A DNA stretch of 64,000 nt from Cyclina sinensis (lineage: Eukaryota; Mollusca; Bivalvia; Venerida; Veneridae), in NCBI GenBank assembly GCA_012932295.1, contig JAAONU010000016.1, forward strand, positions 38,905,241 through 38,969,240, given 5' to 3'. The position numbers and the translations under genes were made by a program. Shown here piece after piece: positions 13,552 to 25,322 of the stretch. A model generated the notes under the pieces. It did not search any database. It saw only the letters and a program-made list of their open reading frames with translations, and was not told the DNA's origin. How positions within the stretch are numbered: the stretch's first letter is position 1; each line of letters begins with the position of its first letter.

Positions 13552-13717
13552 CAGGGGTTTCATTAAGTTTTTGAGTTGGAGGGAATACAGGTAAAGTAGG
13601 CGGGTGATTTGCTGCCAGTTTGTTACAAAATAAGTCTGATGTAAAGAAAAGTAGGCTGGTGCAGATCTCAAAATAGAAGGGAGAAATACCCGCCTTCGCC
13701 TCTTAATGAAGGCCCTG
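13552..13717. mobile_element. MITE-like element, 16-bp terminal inverted repeats
   Basis: The left end 'CAGGGGTTTCATTAAG' and the inverse of the right end 'CAGGGCCTTCATTAAG' match at 14 of 16 positions. Subterminal sequence is also partly inverted ('gggaatac ... ggcgggt' against 'acccgcc ... gggagaaatac'). The element is 166 bp, non-coding, and lies in the intron after the RRM2 exon. No clear target duplication. Confidence 0.6.
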
Positions 13718-15090
13718 TTGATGGTGGTCCTACAGTATTGTGATTGCTTTGTTGTCCTTACCTGGACTGAAAAGATAGCAAAAGAAGGTTTAAAGAATAG
13801 GTGAAATTTGAAGAAAAGCCAACTTCGAAGGAATAATGCTTTCTGAAATAGAATGAAGTAAGCAATTAAAGATATTGAATCAATACTGGATCAATTATTT
13901 TGTTAAGTAGATGCCCTAGGAGGTATGTAGGTAATGCAACTTGTCTTTAACAGAGCGATAAGGATGATCTAATTTTCCAGTAAGTCTAACACAGTGTGGA
14001 TTCAGCACACGGAATATTGGTAATTATGATGAAAAGCCTGTTGGTGCAGGCAGTTTTTGTAGAAAACACTGACACATGTTTGCCGTGGTACCATCCTTGG
14101 GAAATTAGTTGACGCCGCAGGAGACAGGGTAAATTAGAGGGATTACGGGTTTCCGAGGACAGCAATGACATAAGGACGACAAGAAAAATAATTGAATTGT
14201 GATTTAGTTCAGCAGTCTCCTGTAGGTGAATGGAATATCTGACATTTTTATGTGCGTAATGTTCCATTTTAAAGAGAAAATCCTGATCGCAGTCACATCT
14301 CATAGTGCGCTTGTCTCATTTTATCATTTCCCAACTAGAAGTGTTTGAAATTGAAAACTGTCGAAACCAATTTAACAGGGGTTCCATCGCATTCTATCAA
14401 ATTCCACTTTCAACAAGGTTTTTTGTATGGCTTCATGCAATTTTAATAAGCTTTCAGATAAATTTTTGTGTTTTCTGCAAACAATACATTTTGCAGACAA
14501 AGATAGTAGAAATGTTGTAGTTTTTTTGGTGGGGGTTTGGAACGAACTAGAGACAAGTCATGTAGAGCTTACTGTTGTCATGAAACCTTATACAGGGATT
14601 TAATTAAATCTGTGATTTATTGGTGCCATTATTGAATCATGCAATGTCTTTCAGTTAAGAGTTTTGCTTGCAAGTATCAGAAATTAGAATCATATAACAG
14701 ATACGATATTCTGATAATGAAAGTTCATAACGTTCCTCTTTTGGATGCGAGTTCCTCTAAATTTTTGAAGAGTTGTATATCCATTTAGTTAGTCTATTTT
14801 AGACTTAAAGCTTTAGAGGATATAAAAACTGTCAGAATTTTAGCGTTATGTAGCTCCATTGAGGTTAACAGATTGAAACACACAAAAGAAGAAACAGAAG
14901 TTTCAGATCAGTTTTAGGTCAGTACAGTCTTTTAATTATGGCTATTGAATATATTGACCAACAGTCTCAAAATGTACCATTCCCCCTCAGTCTTTTACCA
15001 GCAAGGATTGAGGAGAAACAGTTGGTCAAAAACTGTTATTCATTGCTCATTCTTGCAGTATACATGTATATATGTCTGTTTTATTTTCAG

Positions 15091-15199
15091 GATGCAGAAA
15101 CAGCGATATCGAGTATGAACGGGCAGTGGTTAGGCAGTCGACCAATCAGAACAAACTGGGCCACTAGGAAACCACCTGCCCCACCTACAAAAGAAAACT
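15091..15199 (+). CDS. TIA1: TIA1/TIAR exon: end of RRM2 and linker
   Basis: The acceptor is 'gttttattttcag' and the donor 'AACT|gtaagg'. It reads '[18 protein letters not shown]' and then '[14 protein letters not shown]', very close to the TIA-family RRM2 end, where 'QWLGGR' and '[11 protein letters not shown]' are hallmarks. The length is 109 nt: 36 codons plus one base, leaving in phase 1. An upstream in-frame ATG at 14938 belongs to intron and should not be taken as a start. Confidence 0.95.
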
Positions 15200-17454
15200 G
15201 TAAGGACAATTTACTTTCTGTAACAAAATGATGTCTAGTGTTTCTTAACAGATCATTGAATTGTCAACTAATTGCTGTGTCACATGCCAATGATTTTTAC
15301 AAATTACTGTAGATTTCAGCTTGCATATGCAGAAGTAAATTCCTAATACTAATGCAAAGTTGAGCTTCTGTTATTTGCTTTTGAAAAATGCCTCCCTTAT
15401 TTATAAACACGAGCTTTTGTATATAAACTGAAAAGTAGTCAGTTCTGTATATTGATTTAACAGTAAAAAGAAAAAAATGAAGACATATAAAAGATAAGAT
15501 GATGGTGTAAGTCCTAGTTTGTAACAAAATACATTTCTCATTCATTCTGACAAACGGAATAGGTTAGCCGTACTGTCTCTTCACTCTTTTCCTGACCTAA
15601 GATTTCTTGAATCACTACGTTTGTCTGATTGATGCATTTATTCTATGAAATGTATGCTAATTTGTACAGTAGTGCAGATGAAATGTCTGATTATATATTT
15701 GTTAGGGAAATGGAAGTTTATATAATGACAAGGCAGTCTGTTATTGAACTTACGATTGTTTTGTTGATTGTTAGATATCCGCAAGTAACTGACAAGTTTA
15801 AAAACGTGTTTGAAAATCAATAATAAGGTCAGACTTGGGCTTTGACTGTTGATTTATTTTTCTGACAGTCTGTCAGACTTTCTAGACATGGTTTTGAAAG
15901 ATGACACAGGTGAAATGAATGCATTAGAAAGTTACTTGCAAAGACGTCTGCCCTTCTTGAAAAGGTTAATTGAATTCTGTTCAAATTTTGCTTTATCTCG
16001 TATGTTGATGTATAATAAATTATGATGAACTGGTGTATGAAGTCTTACTTCAGTGTTTCATTATATTCTAGTTCAGAAGTACATTATTCCGTCAGAACAT
16101 TGTATTGGGAAGTCGATTACTGGACGTTTTAACCTAAATATATCAAAAGCATTCTTGTCTATTAGTTCACAAATTGCCTAGATATTAGCACTCACCATCA
16201 GTTGTCTCTGTAGTGAAGATAATTTTGAACACTATTGTGAAAGTGACAATATTAGAGTTTGACCCAAAAACAGAAGGGTTTATCATTTTCCCTTAAGAAA
16301 TCTACCATGAATCAGCAACATGATCTAGATAAAATAGGATTCTACCTAATAGTGGCTTGTCTAGTACACATTTGTGAATTATATGTAGAAATTTTCATGT
16401 TGATTAAACACAAATTACTCACTTGAAAAATACATCAAACACACAATGAAAATCTTTTTGAAAGGCATAGAAAAAAAAATTGTAAGCATGAAACATTTGT
16501 GACTTGTAAGTGTGACTTGCTGTGCAGGACTGAGAAAAACTAAGATTTTAAGAGGCAAGCTAAATTAAGTGTTAACAGAGCATACCACTTTTTCTTGGGG
16601 AAAAAATGAAAACAAAATTCAATTTTCCTCGAAAAGGAGATTAAAAAACAAGGTTATATGACAATCACACTATTTTCACATTTCTTTTCCATCTGCCATA
16701 ATCACTCTGAACTCAGATTCCTCCTGCAAATATTTCTTTAGAGAAATTGTAATATGCAATTTTCAATTTTTGCCTCTTTAATTCATTGTGATTTTTTTGT
16801 TGACTTCAGAGAAATTACTGCAAGTGTTTTAATTAATTTTGCATATAAATAGAGCATTTAAAATCTCATCGCTAAACAGTAATTATCGTTGATTTTCACA
16901 ATGCATTCTGGGATTGTCATTGATCAACTTTGTTACAATAACACTTGTAGTGTCGTATTTCTGAAGCTAAATTATTTTCAGTGCGGCAGTTGGCTGTGAA
17001 TGCTGGAAGATCTCATTTTTATGCTTTCACCCAAATGTCTTATAAGAATGACATGTATTGCAAACAAGATCATAACAGATTGAATAAGCTAATGTTGTTT
17101 GAAAGGGATGTGATTTAAGGTCATTATTTTCAAGGTCCTGACCAAAATACACACGCAATGTTTTAAGAGCTATTTTCTCAATATTTCTATATTTCCCAGT
17201 ACCTAGACATAAATACTGACCAGGAGATATTCCTGTGTTGCAGTTATCAAACTCAAAAGATTTTTTTCTCTATACTGTCCATTGTCCTTTTTAAATTAAA
17301 ATTATTAGGTATTAGTTTAATGGTTGTTGTTAAAAACTAGAGAAATATTCCCTCTAATGCCGTTATGAGATTTTATATTTCATATTTAAGTTTAAATTCC
17401 AGAACAATACATAAAATTGAAGTATGACTGATATTCTGTTTTGAACATAGTAGT

Positions 17455-17640
17455 CTTCATAGTTGTGTTATTTTCAAGTGTTTTTAGAGAGATATTATTA
17501 CTATTTTGTCCATGATTTTCAAGTGATTTTAGAGAGATATTGTCTTCTTCATAATTGTGTTATTTTCAAGTGGTTTTAGAGTTATGTTTCCATTTTGTCC
17601 ATTATTTTCAAGTGATTTATAGACAGATATTGTATGTTTT
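17455..17640. repeat. Tandem repeat abutting the RRM3 exon acceptor
   Basis: Variants of 'ttattttcaagtgattttag' plus 'agagatatt' recur about four times, in a two-unit pattern with an alternating spacer ('cataattgtgtt', 'attttgtccat'). The array supplies the sequence just before the CAGTAG acceptor at 17642-17647. Confidence 0.75.
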
Positions 17641-17644
17641 TCAG

Positions 17645-17737
17645 TAGTAAAACAATTGAACTTTGATGAGGTGATGAGCCAGTCAAGTCCAACCAACTGC
17701 ACAGTCTACTGTGGTGGTATCATAAATGGTTTAACAG
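17645..17737 (+). CDS. TIA1: TIA1/TIAR exon: RRM2-RRM3 linker and RRM3 RNP2
   Basis: It reads '[17 protein letters not shown]' then '[12 protein letters not shown]', matching the TIA-family linker ('KQLSYDEVVNQSS') and the RRM3 RNP2 strand ('CTVYCGG'). The donor is ACAG|gtgagt, phase 1 out. The acceptor is ambiguous: 'tttttCAGTAG' allows exon starts at 17645 or 17648, both in frame and differing by one codon (Val). The 190 bp before the acceptor are a tandem repeat. Confidence 0.94.
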
Positions 17738-17783
17738 GTGAGTACATATTGATGTTATACTTCTTATTTTGTACACATATTTA

Positions 17784-17868
17784 AAGAGATATGAGCCATA
17801 AGCTGGTTGGTTATTACTGGTAAATGAAAGTGTGTTTAAAAGCCATAAACTGGTTGGTTATAAATTGA
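17784..17868. repeat. Short direct duplication
   Basis: 'agccataagctggttggtta' near 17790 recurs as 'agccataaactggttggtta' about 50 bp later. Confidence 0.75.
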
Positions 17869-20021
17869 AAGTTTGTTACTTTGTAAACCCCATAATTGTC
17901 GAGATTGAGTAAGGTAACCTGTAAGAAAGGAGATGTGTTCTCTGCAGTGTGTTAATGCCAGATTCTAGAGAAAGTATTTTTCACTTGTATTATCTTATCT
18001 CATTTGTTTGTTTATGTATGTTTGCTGTTTGTTAAGCTTGATTTTATGTAGAGATTGAACTTACTAATCCAAAGATGCAAGTAAACACTACACAATTTGT
18101 ATGAGAAAGTAACTGAGACTAGACACTGGGAAAATCAGTTTTGTTAATGAAATTCTGCTAAACAGTTGAAGTGAAAATTGAAACTGGTTTAAAAGTTTGT
18201 AATAGAGGGCATAAAGCAGCATGCTAGCAAATGTAAATTCGATATTCATGTTTTGTTCATTTATTTAGATGGAATATTCTCCTTATTAAGTGGTCATATA
18301 TTGGTGTATTCAATCTTGCTTAAATATCGTAAATTAAGTGGTTAATGGAATAATTTTCTTTTGCATTATTTTACTCTGAAATTGTTTTTTCATAAAAATT
18401 ATCTGAATTATTGTGTGCCGAGTGGGATGGATTGGCAAAGTTTTACTTTCTGTATGTTTTAAGAAGAAAATAAAAAGGAATTGCACTAACTGCATTTCAT
18501 CAGCTGTACTGAAGGTGTTGCCTGCATGTTTCCTAAAGCTCTACAAATTTAACAACATTCATTGAACCAAAAATTAGTTACACTGTTTTCAGGTTTTCAC
18601 GCTGACTGTTAACACTGAGTTTCTTCCTTTTTGTAATAATTGCTTTGCAGAAAAATTTTCAACTTACACAAATTTGTAGTAAACTTTGAGAGATTTTTCA
18701 GTGGAATGGAATATACTGTTGATTACTGTCAGTGTTAGTTAAAAGAAAAGTGATTTGATAATTAAGTTTTGACATGTTTGGTTGACAACTGTTAGGTGTA
18801 TAAGCATATTTTAGTGGAAATTAGTACTATTTTATCTGGCATTCAGTTTGAATATAAATGTCGTTTTGTTGTTATTAGCTTTCATGTTCATTGAGTTAGC
18901 TTGAAAATACAAGATGATTTATTCTAACTGAAATGCTAACTTGGTTATAATGTGTTTAAGGCAAAAGCCAGGTGTGTGGTAAATGCTCATTTTATAAACT
19001 TTTAGAACAAACACTTCTTAACATGCAGAAGGAAATAGTGGACAATGGGTCTGGGGAAGAGGGGGTTGCGAGCAAACATAATTTTCTGAGTTCATAGAAA
19101 TGTTTTATCCATTGTCATTTAAATGAATTTAGAAGAATCTATGGGCTGTGAAAACGCTTATGATAATCTTCAGGTTTCAAGAACAGCCTTAGATTATATT
19201 TTCGTTTCCATTGCTACCAAAATGTCACACTGATTAGAGAATTGTGTGATTATTTACATATTGTATTGTCCAGTGCTGAAGAAAGATGCCTTCCACAATA
19301 ATCGTTTGATTTCTGACATGATCTTGGTAGATTGTTCACTGTCTCGGAAGCTTGAGTTACTACTTCATTTAGAATTCAAATGATGGTGGGAGCTCCAAAA
19401 AATCTCTGCTTGTCTAACATGCAGAATGAAAAATTGATTACATATAATGATTGATTACCAACTGACAATGACTGGTGTATGGTGATTGATTAGAAGAGAA
19501 GACAAGGTTTTTTTGGAAGATTTTTATTTTTGTTCCTTATGGTTAATTAGAGCCTGTATCCTTAGGAAACAGAAAGTTGTCCTGATATTTCATAAATATT
19601 TTCAGTCTGTTCTACTTCTCTTTGATCTTTTTGAGTAATTTCCCAGATTATCAAAATAACTTTCAGGAAATACATCCAGTGGGAAATGTTCCGGCAATTC
19701 ATTTTATGTCCTCTGACCCTCCCCACTCCCCACAAACACACTGACACTTGTTAAAAGATTGCATTAGAAAGGGTGGGGAGGGAGCACATAGATCTGTTTT
19801 GTTGTAGAATGAGAAAAGTGTTTTCTTGAAGCAGAAGCTTTGGCAGAAACATTAATTTGCCCAGTTCCCAATTGAAATTCCATTTACTACAGATGCATTG
19901 CTCACCTATAACTGCTGAGTGTATGTTCTTTAAAATTTATTATTATATTAATGTTTGTCAAAATCAGTTTTATGTTTCAGTATGCATTTATAATGTATCT
20001 TTTTTGTCTTTTGTATTTCAG

Positions 20022-20106
20022 AGGATCTCATTAGAAAAACATTTTCGTCGTATGGTACTATTCAAGAAATTAGAGTATTCAAAGATAAGGGATATGCCTT
20101 TATCAG
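20022..20106 (+). CDS. TIA1: TIA1/TIAR exon: RRM3 helix 1 to RNP1
   Basis: The acceptor is 'cttttgtatttcag' and the donor ATCAG|gtaagc. With the phase-1 base it reads '[17 protein letters not shown]' then '[12 protein letters not shown]', containing RRM3 RNP1 'KGYAFIRF' completed by the next exon. Helix 1 and the short loop before 'KGYAF' match TIA-family RRM3, the domain used for U/C-rich RNA. It leaves in phase 2. Confidence 0.95.
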
Positions 20107-21464
20107 GTAAGCTAGCAACTTAAGTTATGTATTTTGTCTGCAGCAAATTTCGTAAATAATGAAGCAAGTATATTGATATAAAAATTAAAAGTCTGAGATG
20201 TCTGGGATTTTGTCCGATCTTACTGACATTTGGTCAATGTTTGGATCTTTAAATGGTCATTTTATTTAACTTGCAAAGTTGAGGCTGTTCTTTATTTTAT
20301 GAAATAATCATACATTTTTTGAGAAAGTCAGTGCAAGGAGTAGGTTTTATTTTTCATAAATAATTCTCTTTTAGTCTTATTCTATAAAGTCAGTGTCAAG
20401 CATTTTTTGTATACAGACCTGTGATGTAAGGCTTCTTGAAATAGAATTATCCTGTGGCTTTTGCTATGTTGCAGAATCTGATTATGAGATTCATGTTAAT
20501 TTCTATATTTCTGGCTCGTTTTGTCATAAAATTTGGGTCTTATAGGTCATTTGGAACATTCGTTCTGCAATTGAGCAGGTGCTTTGATAAAAATGTAACA
20601 GTTAGGAACCTTGTTGCTGAAATTTTTGTCTGGCCATATCATGAATATTTCATGCATTTTATCTCTTGAGCCTAGCAGTAAAAATGGCTTCCAGATTGTT
20701 GTAGCCCATGGGAATTTTATTTGTTGCTTTTACACTTACAGCCGTGCAGAATTTGAGTGAAATGATTATGTCGCTGTTGTTTTTACTAGGGAACAGCTAA
20801 TGTATTTGATAGTACCGAGACAGGTTTTATTGGCACAGACTGTTTGCTAGGTTGAGTAGAAATATCACATACGCAGAATACAACTACACAGTATCCAGCT
20901 TATATACCTTTTGTAAAAGTCAGTTTTTGTGACAACTGAAAGAAAAAATCTTTTTAAAAAAAAACTTTCATTATGAAATTTAAGATGCACAAATACATAT
21001 TTAACGTCACTTGTCTAAAATTCTATAGTAATTATATAAATGCTACAGATTTATTGCTCTTCATGGGATAACAGTCTGCTGTGGAACATGTCCTTATCAT
21101 AAAAATTAAATTAAATATGTTTAACAAAGATTGAATCAGTGAGGTATTAGCAAGTTTTGTTTTTTAACCAAGTTTTATTGGTCCTAATAGTGTTTTAGAT
21201 TTTGTTGAATGAGAAAGATTTCCGTGCAGAGCAAAACTTTGGCAGAATCTCAGAAAATAAATATAAAGAAAGAGATAGGCGAGAGATTCTGTGTGTTTGT
21301 TTATCTGTGGTTCAAAATAAGACTAGGTCAACTTTCAGTTTTTGGTAAATGGTTTAGCTATTTACATTATGTCATATTCATTGTCTCGTAAGTCAGTAGT
21401 TGTACTATATATGCAGTGATTATGCCACTTCTGGTGCATTACAGTTAGTATTCAATGATTTTAG

Positions 21465-21615
21465 ATTTTCTAACAAAGAGAGTGCAGGACAGGCTATATG
21501 TGGTGTTCATGGCCAGGTGGTCAACGAGCAACAAGTGAAGTGTTCATGGGGTAAAGAATCAAATGAAGCCCAACAGTCACAGTCATCTACCCCACAAATG
21601 ATGGGCAGCCAGTCA
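21465..21615 (+). CDS. TIA1: TIA1/TIAR exon: RRM3 end, start of Q-rich tail
   Basis: The acceptor is 'caatgattttag' and the donor 'CAGTCA|gtaagt'. It reads 'FSNKESAGQAICGVHGQ', 'VVNEQQVKCSWGKE' and then a Gln/Ser-rich stretch ('QQSQSSTPQMMGSQS'). 'VKC.WGKE' is the invariant end of TIA-family RRM3. The length is 151 nt, leaving in phase 0. The exon end and donor lie in a 50-bp tandem duplication, so a second identical donor sits at 21666. Confidence 0.95.
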
Positions 21616-21712
21616 GTAAGTAACATACACAGTCATCTACCCCACAAATGATGGGCAGCCAGTCAGTAAGTAACATACACAGTCATCTACCCCACAAATG
21701 ATGGGCAGCCAG
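21578..21712 (+). repeat. 50-bp tandem repeat spanning an exon/intron junction
   Basis: Three units start at 21578, 21628 and 21678. Each begins 'cacagtcatctaccccacaa'. Units 1 and 2 include the complete donor 'gtaagtaac'; the third unit diverges at that point. The repeat joins exon end and intron start, so it duplicated a splice donor. Confidence 0.95.
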
Positions 21713-23087
21713 TTATTAGTTACTAATGTAAACTGGTAAACTCGACATTTTGGCTTTGGGGATTGCTGTAGTCCACAAATGATGAGAACTTAATCAGTAA
21801 GTATTGACACTGAACTAGACACTTTGGCAAGAAATAGTGCTGTAGTTAGCCTGCCTGACAAATGATGAACAAGTACGGACTGGGTTACTCTGGAAATCAT
21901 AGATGAAATAGAAAATAGTACCAAAATTCATTTTCATAACTTGTTATATAACAGTAGATTTAAATGCTGATAACATATCTCATGTTGTAATTAGTGAATT
22001 CTTATATCAAATGTTATACTTCAAAACTGCTTAAGTGAGGAGTGTTTACCTGAATAGAGTCTGGATTTATTGTATCGTTGCATGAAAAGAAAGAGTTTAA
22101 TTAATAACTGTATGACCGATGTCAGTGGAAAAGTTCTGGTCATTGACTGTGAAGTCAGACATACAGGTTATTTTCCAAGACTGTAGGCAATACATCTCAC
22201 AATCCAATTTTAAATAGATTTTGTGCAAAGTTATTATACGGTTTTATTGTGATCAATAGAATAGATGTGACTGAACTATGTAATGCACTGCAAGAAAATG
22301 TTTCATCTCTGGCAATAATTGGAGTTGCAACTTTGATTAAAATTGTGACCCTCCAGCATTGTCATTTGTTATTTATTCTGGATAGGCCGTTGTCTTTGAA
22401 GTTTCATTGTTTAGGTATAGCATTCGAGATTTTTGTCATAGTTCATTAACAGTTGGTAGATGATGGGGTTATATGCATTTATCTCCAGGTATATGTGATT
22501 GTGTTACATTGCACCCAAACTGGTGTAAGGTCATTTAGTACTAAATGTTCTCATATTTCCTAGTATTTGTGTTTATATGCCAAAATAAAACAAGAGGATC
22601 AAGGTCATCAAATACTAAGACTTTAGGCCAAAACAATAACAAAACTGATGGTACCAGGACATTTAACAAAAGTGGTGTATTAACTGTTTGGTTTTAAGGA
22701 GTAATTTTAAGCATTCCTGCAAGAGGCATGTCATAGAAGCTTAAGTACTATACTTGCTACCTAAGAGAATTTAATTTGATTTGAAATAAAACCCTGATCT
22801 TATTACTTAAGACGGCTTACCAAGGAAAAATAATACAGTGGTACACACTTGAAATTTACCAGTATATAGCAATGGCTCATAGTACTTAGCTAATTCTCTT
22901 GATTAATACGTTAAGGTAAAGCCCCTCTAAACCTTTATAAATCTGTTAATTTATATTTAGTGCTGATTTTTTTCCATTATTAATTTGTGTTTTCCAGTTG
23001 CCACCACAGAATAATTGTTATGCCATATAGCCCAAGGTTTATGGGATGTTTACATAAGCATAATCTGGATGCAATTTATTTTTCCAG

Positions 23088-23236
23088 CCGCAACAACAGT
23101 TTAATGGGAATGGTATGGGCGGAATGGGATACGGCAGCTACAACATGGGATATGGTGGTTACTATCCTGGTTATGGTGGACAACAGGGTTACAACATGCA
23201 AGGAGGTGGAGGATACGGCTATGGATACCAGTACGG
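23088..23236 (+). CDS. TIA1: TIA1/TIAR exon: Gly/Tyr/Met-rich prion-like tail
   Basis: The acceptor is 'tatttttccag'. Forty-nine codons read as low-complexity sequence: 'PQQQFNGNGMGGMGYGSYN', 'MGYGGYYPGYGGQQGYN', 'MQGGGGYGYGYQY'. This matches the aggregation-prone Q/G/Y-rich C-terminal domain that drives stress-granule assembly in the family, although Gly is richer than in mammals. Two donors six bases apart (23231 gtacgg, 23237 gtttgt) are possible, both giving phase 2; neither is strong. Tandem 'GGYG' motifs suggest slippage-prone growth. Confidence 0.9.
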
Positions 23237-23839
23237 GTTTGTATCTAATCTCCCCGCAAAATGTGGCTGGTTGTAAATATCCCAGTTTTGAAATGTTATT
23301 CTTACACAATCTTTTATTGATCTAAATTGACCAGCTGGTAATCTTGCATGTTAGGGAAACAAACATTTTGAAAATGCTGAAATGAGATGAATCCAGAGAA
23401 GAAATAAATATGTATTTCTGAAACAGTGGAATGTGTATGAGCAACTTTTGAAGAAATGAGAGTTTGAAATGCACTGTAGAAGTTGTACATAACCATTTGT
23501 TCATTCTCAGAATTGGCGAAGAAATGACCTAAGAGGCTGTGGGCTTTAACATGTTTCTCCTGAGAACAGTTGAATGTCTTCAGACTAATGTGTACAGGCA
23601 GACTGAATTTATGCTCATGACATGTGTGCTTTGTTTTCTCTCAGATAATAGACTGAATATATTTTCTGATGCGTCGATAACCAAGAATAAACCGAAATAT
23701 TTTCTGAACACAGGTTTACTGGAATGAAATCAATTGGTTGTTTCAGAACTCTTACGGTGTGCATGGAAAAAAAAGATCATTAGATATAGATATGATTAGA
23801 ATGAAAAAAAAAAATTTAAAATTGCTTTTCTTTTTCAAG

Positions 23840-23925
23840 GAGTATGCCGATGCAAGGTCAGTGGGGTATGCAAATGCAACCAGGTCAGCCAGCCCCCGCT
23901 TACGGACAGGGAGGCTATCAGATGG
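23840..23925 (+). CDS. TIA1: TIA1/TIAR penultimate exon (alternative a)
   Basis: The acceptor is 'ctttttcaag' and the donor 'ATGG|gtaggt'. Entering in phase 2 it reads 'SMPMQGQWGMQMQPGQP' then 'APAYGQGGYQM', a Q/G/P/M-rich continuation of the tail, and leaves in phase 1. Joined to the exon at 32676 the protein ends 'GYQMGFQAQ', similar in style to TIA1/TIAL1 termini (... TQ). A U/CU-rich tract starts about 40 nt beyond the donor. Confidence 0.85.
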
Positions 23926-24539
23926 GTAGGTACTCACCTTGACCCTTACCTGCTGTTCATAGAAGCAGTGCACATTTTTTCTCTCTCTCTCCTTTTTTTT
24001 ATTTCGTATATGTTTCATCCTAATAGATTTCTTTTTCAAAGTGTCTGGATAATATTTTCTTTATTTTGTTCATAGTTAAAGCTCAGTTTCACTTCTGAAT
24101 TCTGTTTCAAAATTTTAGTTATATTTCATTTTGAAACTTTTAATACGTTATCTACAAGAAAAAGAATTGTATAAAATTTCTAACTTGATTTAAATTGTTA
24201 TCAACTTGAAACTGAGTATAGCTTATTTTTCACTGTTTTTTCTATGCACTAACAATACCAAAGTTTATGCTTAAAAATTTGTAATGGTTTTTAATTATTC
24301 CCATCAAGTTTTCTTTATTCTATACTTCCTGATGTTTTTGTTTATAACTGTTTTACATGAAATCATTCACTAGGTCAATTTTGCATGAAAATTGTTTCTT
24401 GTTAATTGGATTGGAATGAAGTTGGCATGATTTATAATACGTCTTTACATAAATGCAAAGAGTAGTATTTCTGTAGAATATTTTATTTATGTGGCAATAT
24501 TTTGAAATACTCATTTTTCTAGTAGGCTTTCTTGTCATG

Positions 24540-25025
24540 TATATATTGAAATTTTCAATTTAGTCAGTCATGTATACGTGACTCACTGTAGTCAGTTAAT
24601 TGGTTCCTGTAGAAGCCTGTCAAAGGCTGTATACTTGAGTACCTCTGGCGTGTTTGAACTAGAATTGACCGACTGTGTTCTTAACTTCTGCTTCAAGCAA
24701 GCCGTAATAGTCACTATCACTTTTTCTAAATATTCTTTTTTTGAATCAGTTACCTCAGCATCAGTTATGCATCTTGTTTTTATGTAGTCAGTCATATATT
24801 AAACAGTATTATAGTCAGTCAGATATCTGGTGATTATGCAGTCAGTCTCATGTAGTGTTCCATGGACTAATTAAGTCAGAGATATACTTGCTGGAAATGT
24901 AGGTTGTCATTGGGAAGTCGTTAATATATTTTTAGTCATATTCCTAATGTTTATGTAATAAGTGATGAAATTAACAGTATAGTAGTCAGTCATTAAGTAA
25001 TAAGTCAGTCATAATTCTAGCCACT
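24540..25025. repeat. Decayed flank of 33-bp minisatellite
   Basis: Fragments of 'agtcagtcat/agtcagtta' recur near 24562, 24593, 24787, 24815, 24840, 24985 and 25005. They become regular only at 25026, as expected for the degenerate edge of an expanding array. Confidence 0.5.
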
Positions 25026-25322
25026 GAGTCAGTTATTCATGTGTTAGTTAAGTACACTGAGTCAGTTATTCACATGGTAGTTAGGTACATGGAATCCATT
25101 AGTCATGTGGTAGTTAGGTACACAGCGTCAGTTATTCATGTGGTAGTTAGGTACACAGGGTCAGTTATTCATGTGGTAGTTAGGTACTCGGAGTCAGTTA
25201 TTCACATGGTAGTTAGGTACACAGAGTCAGTTATTCATGTGGTAGTTAGGTATACAGAGTCAGTTATTCATGTGGTAGTTATGTACACAGAGTCAGTTAT
25301 TCACATGGTAGTTAGGTAATCT
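25026..25322 (+). repeat. 33-bp minisatellite, nine units
   Basis: The consensus is 'gagtcagttattcatgtggt' plus 'agttaggtacaca', with units starting every 33 bp from 25026. Two sub-variants alternate ('attcatgtgg', 'attcacatgg'). Because the period is a multiple of three, the array stays open in one frame with an 11-residue repeat; there is no other reason to think it is translated. It lies in the last introns of the TIA1-like gene. Confidence 0.95.

Noticed and set aside
14938..15231. 97-codon frame taken as an independent start for the RRM2 part
   Set aside because: Residues before 'DAETAISS' have no RRM similarity; a clear acceptor ends at 15090, so the upstream part is intron.
25041..25319. 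92-codon frame with 11-residue repeats
   Set aside because: A 33-bp minisatellite automatically stays open in a frame; it is intronic, without splice borders.
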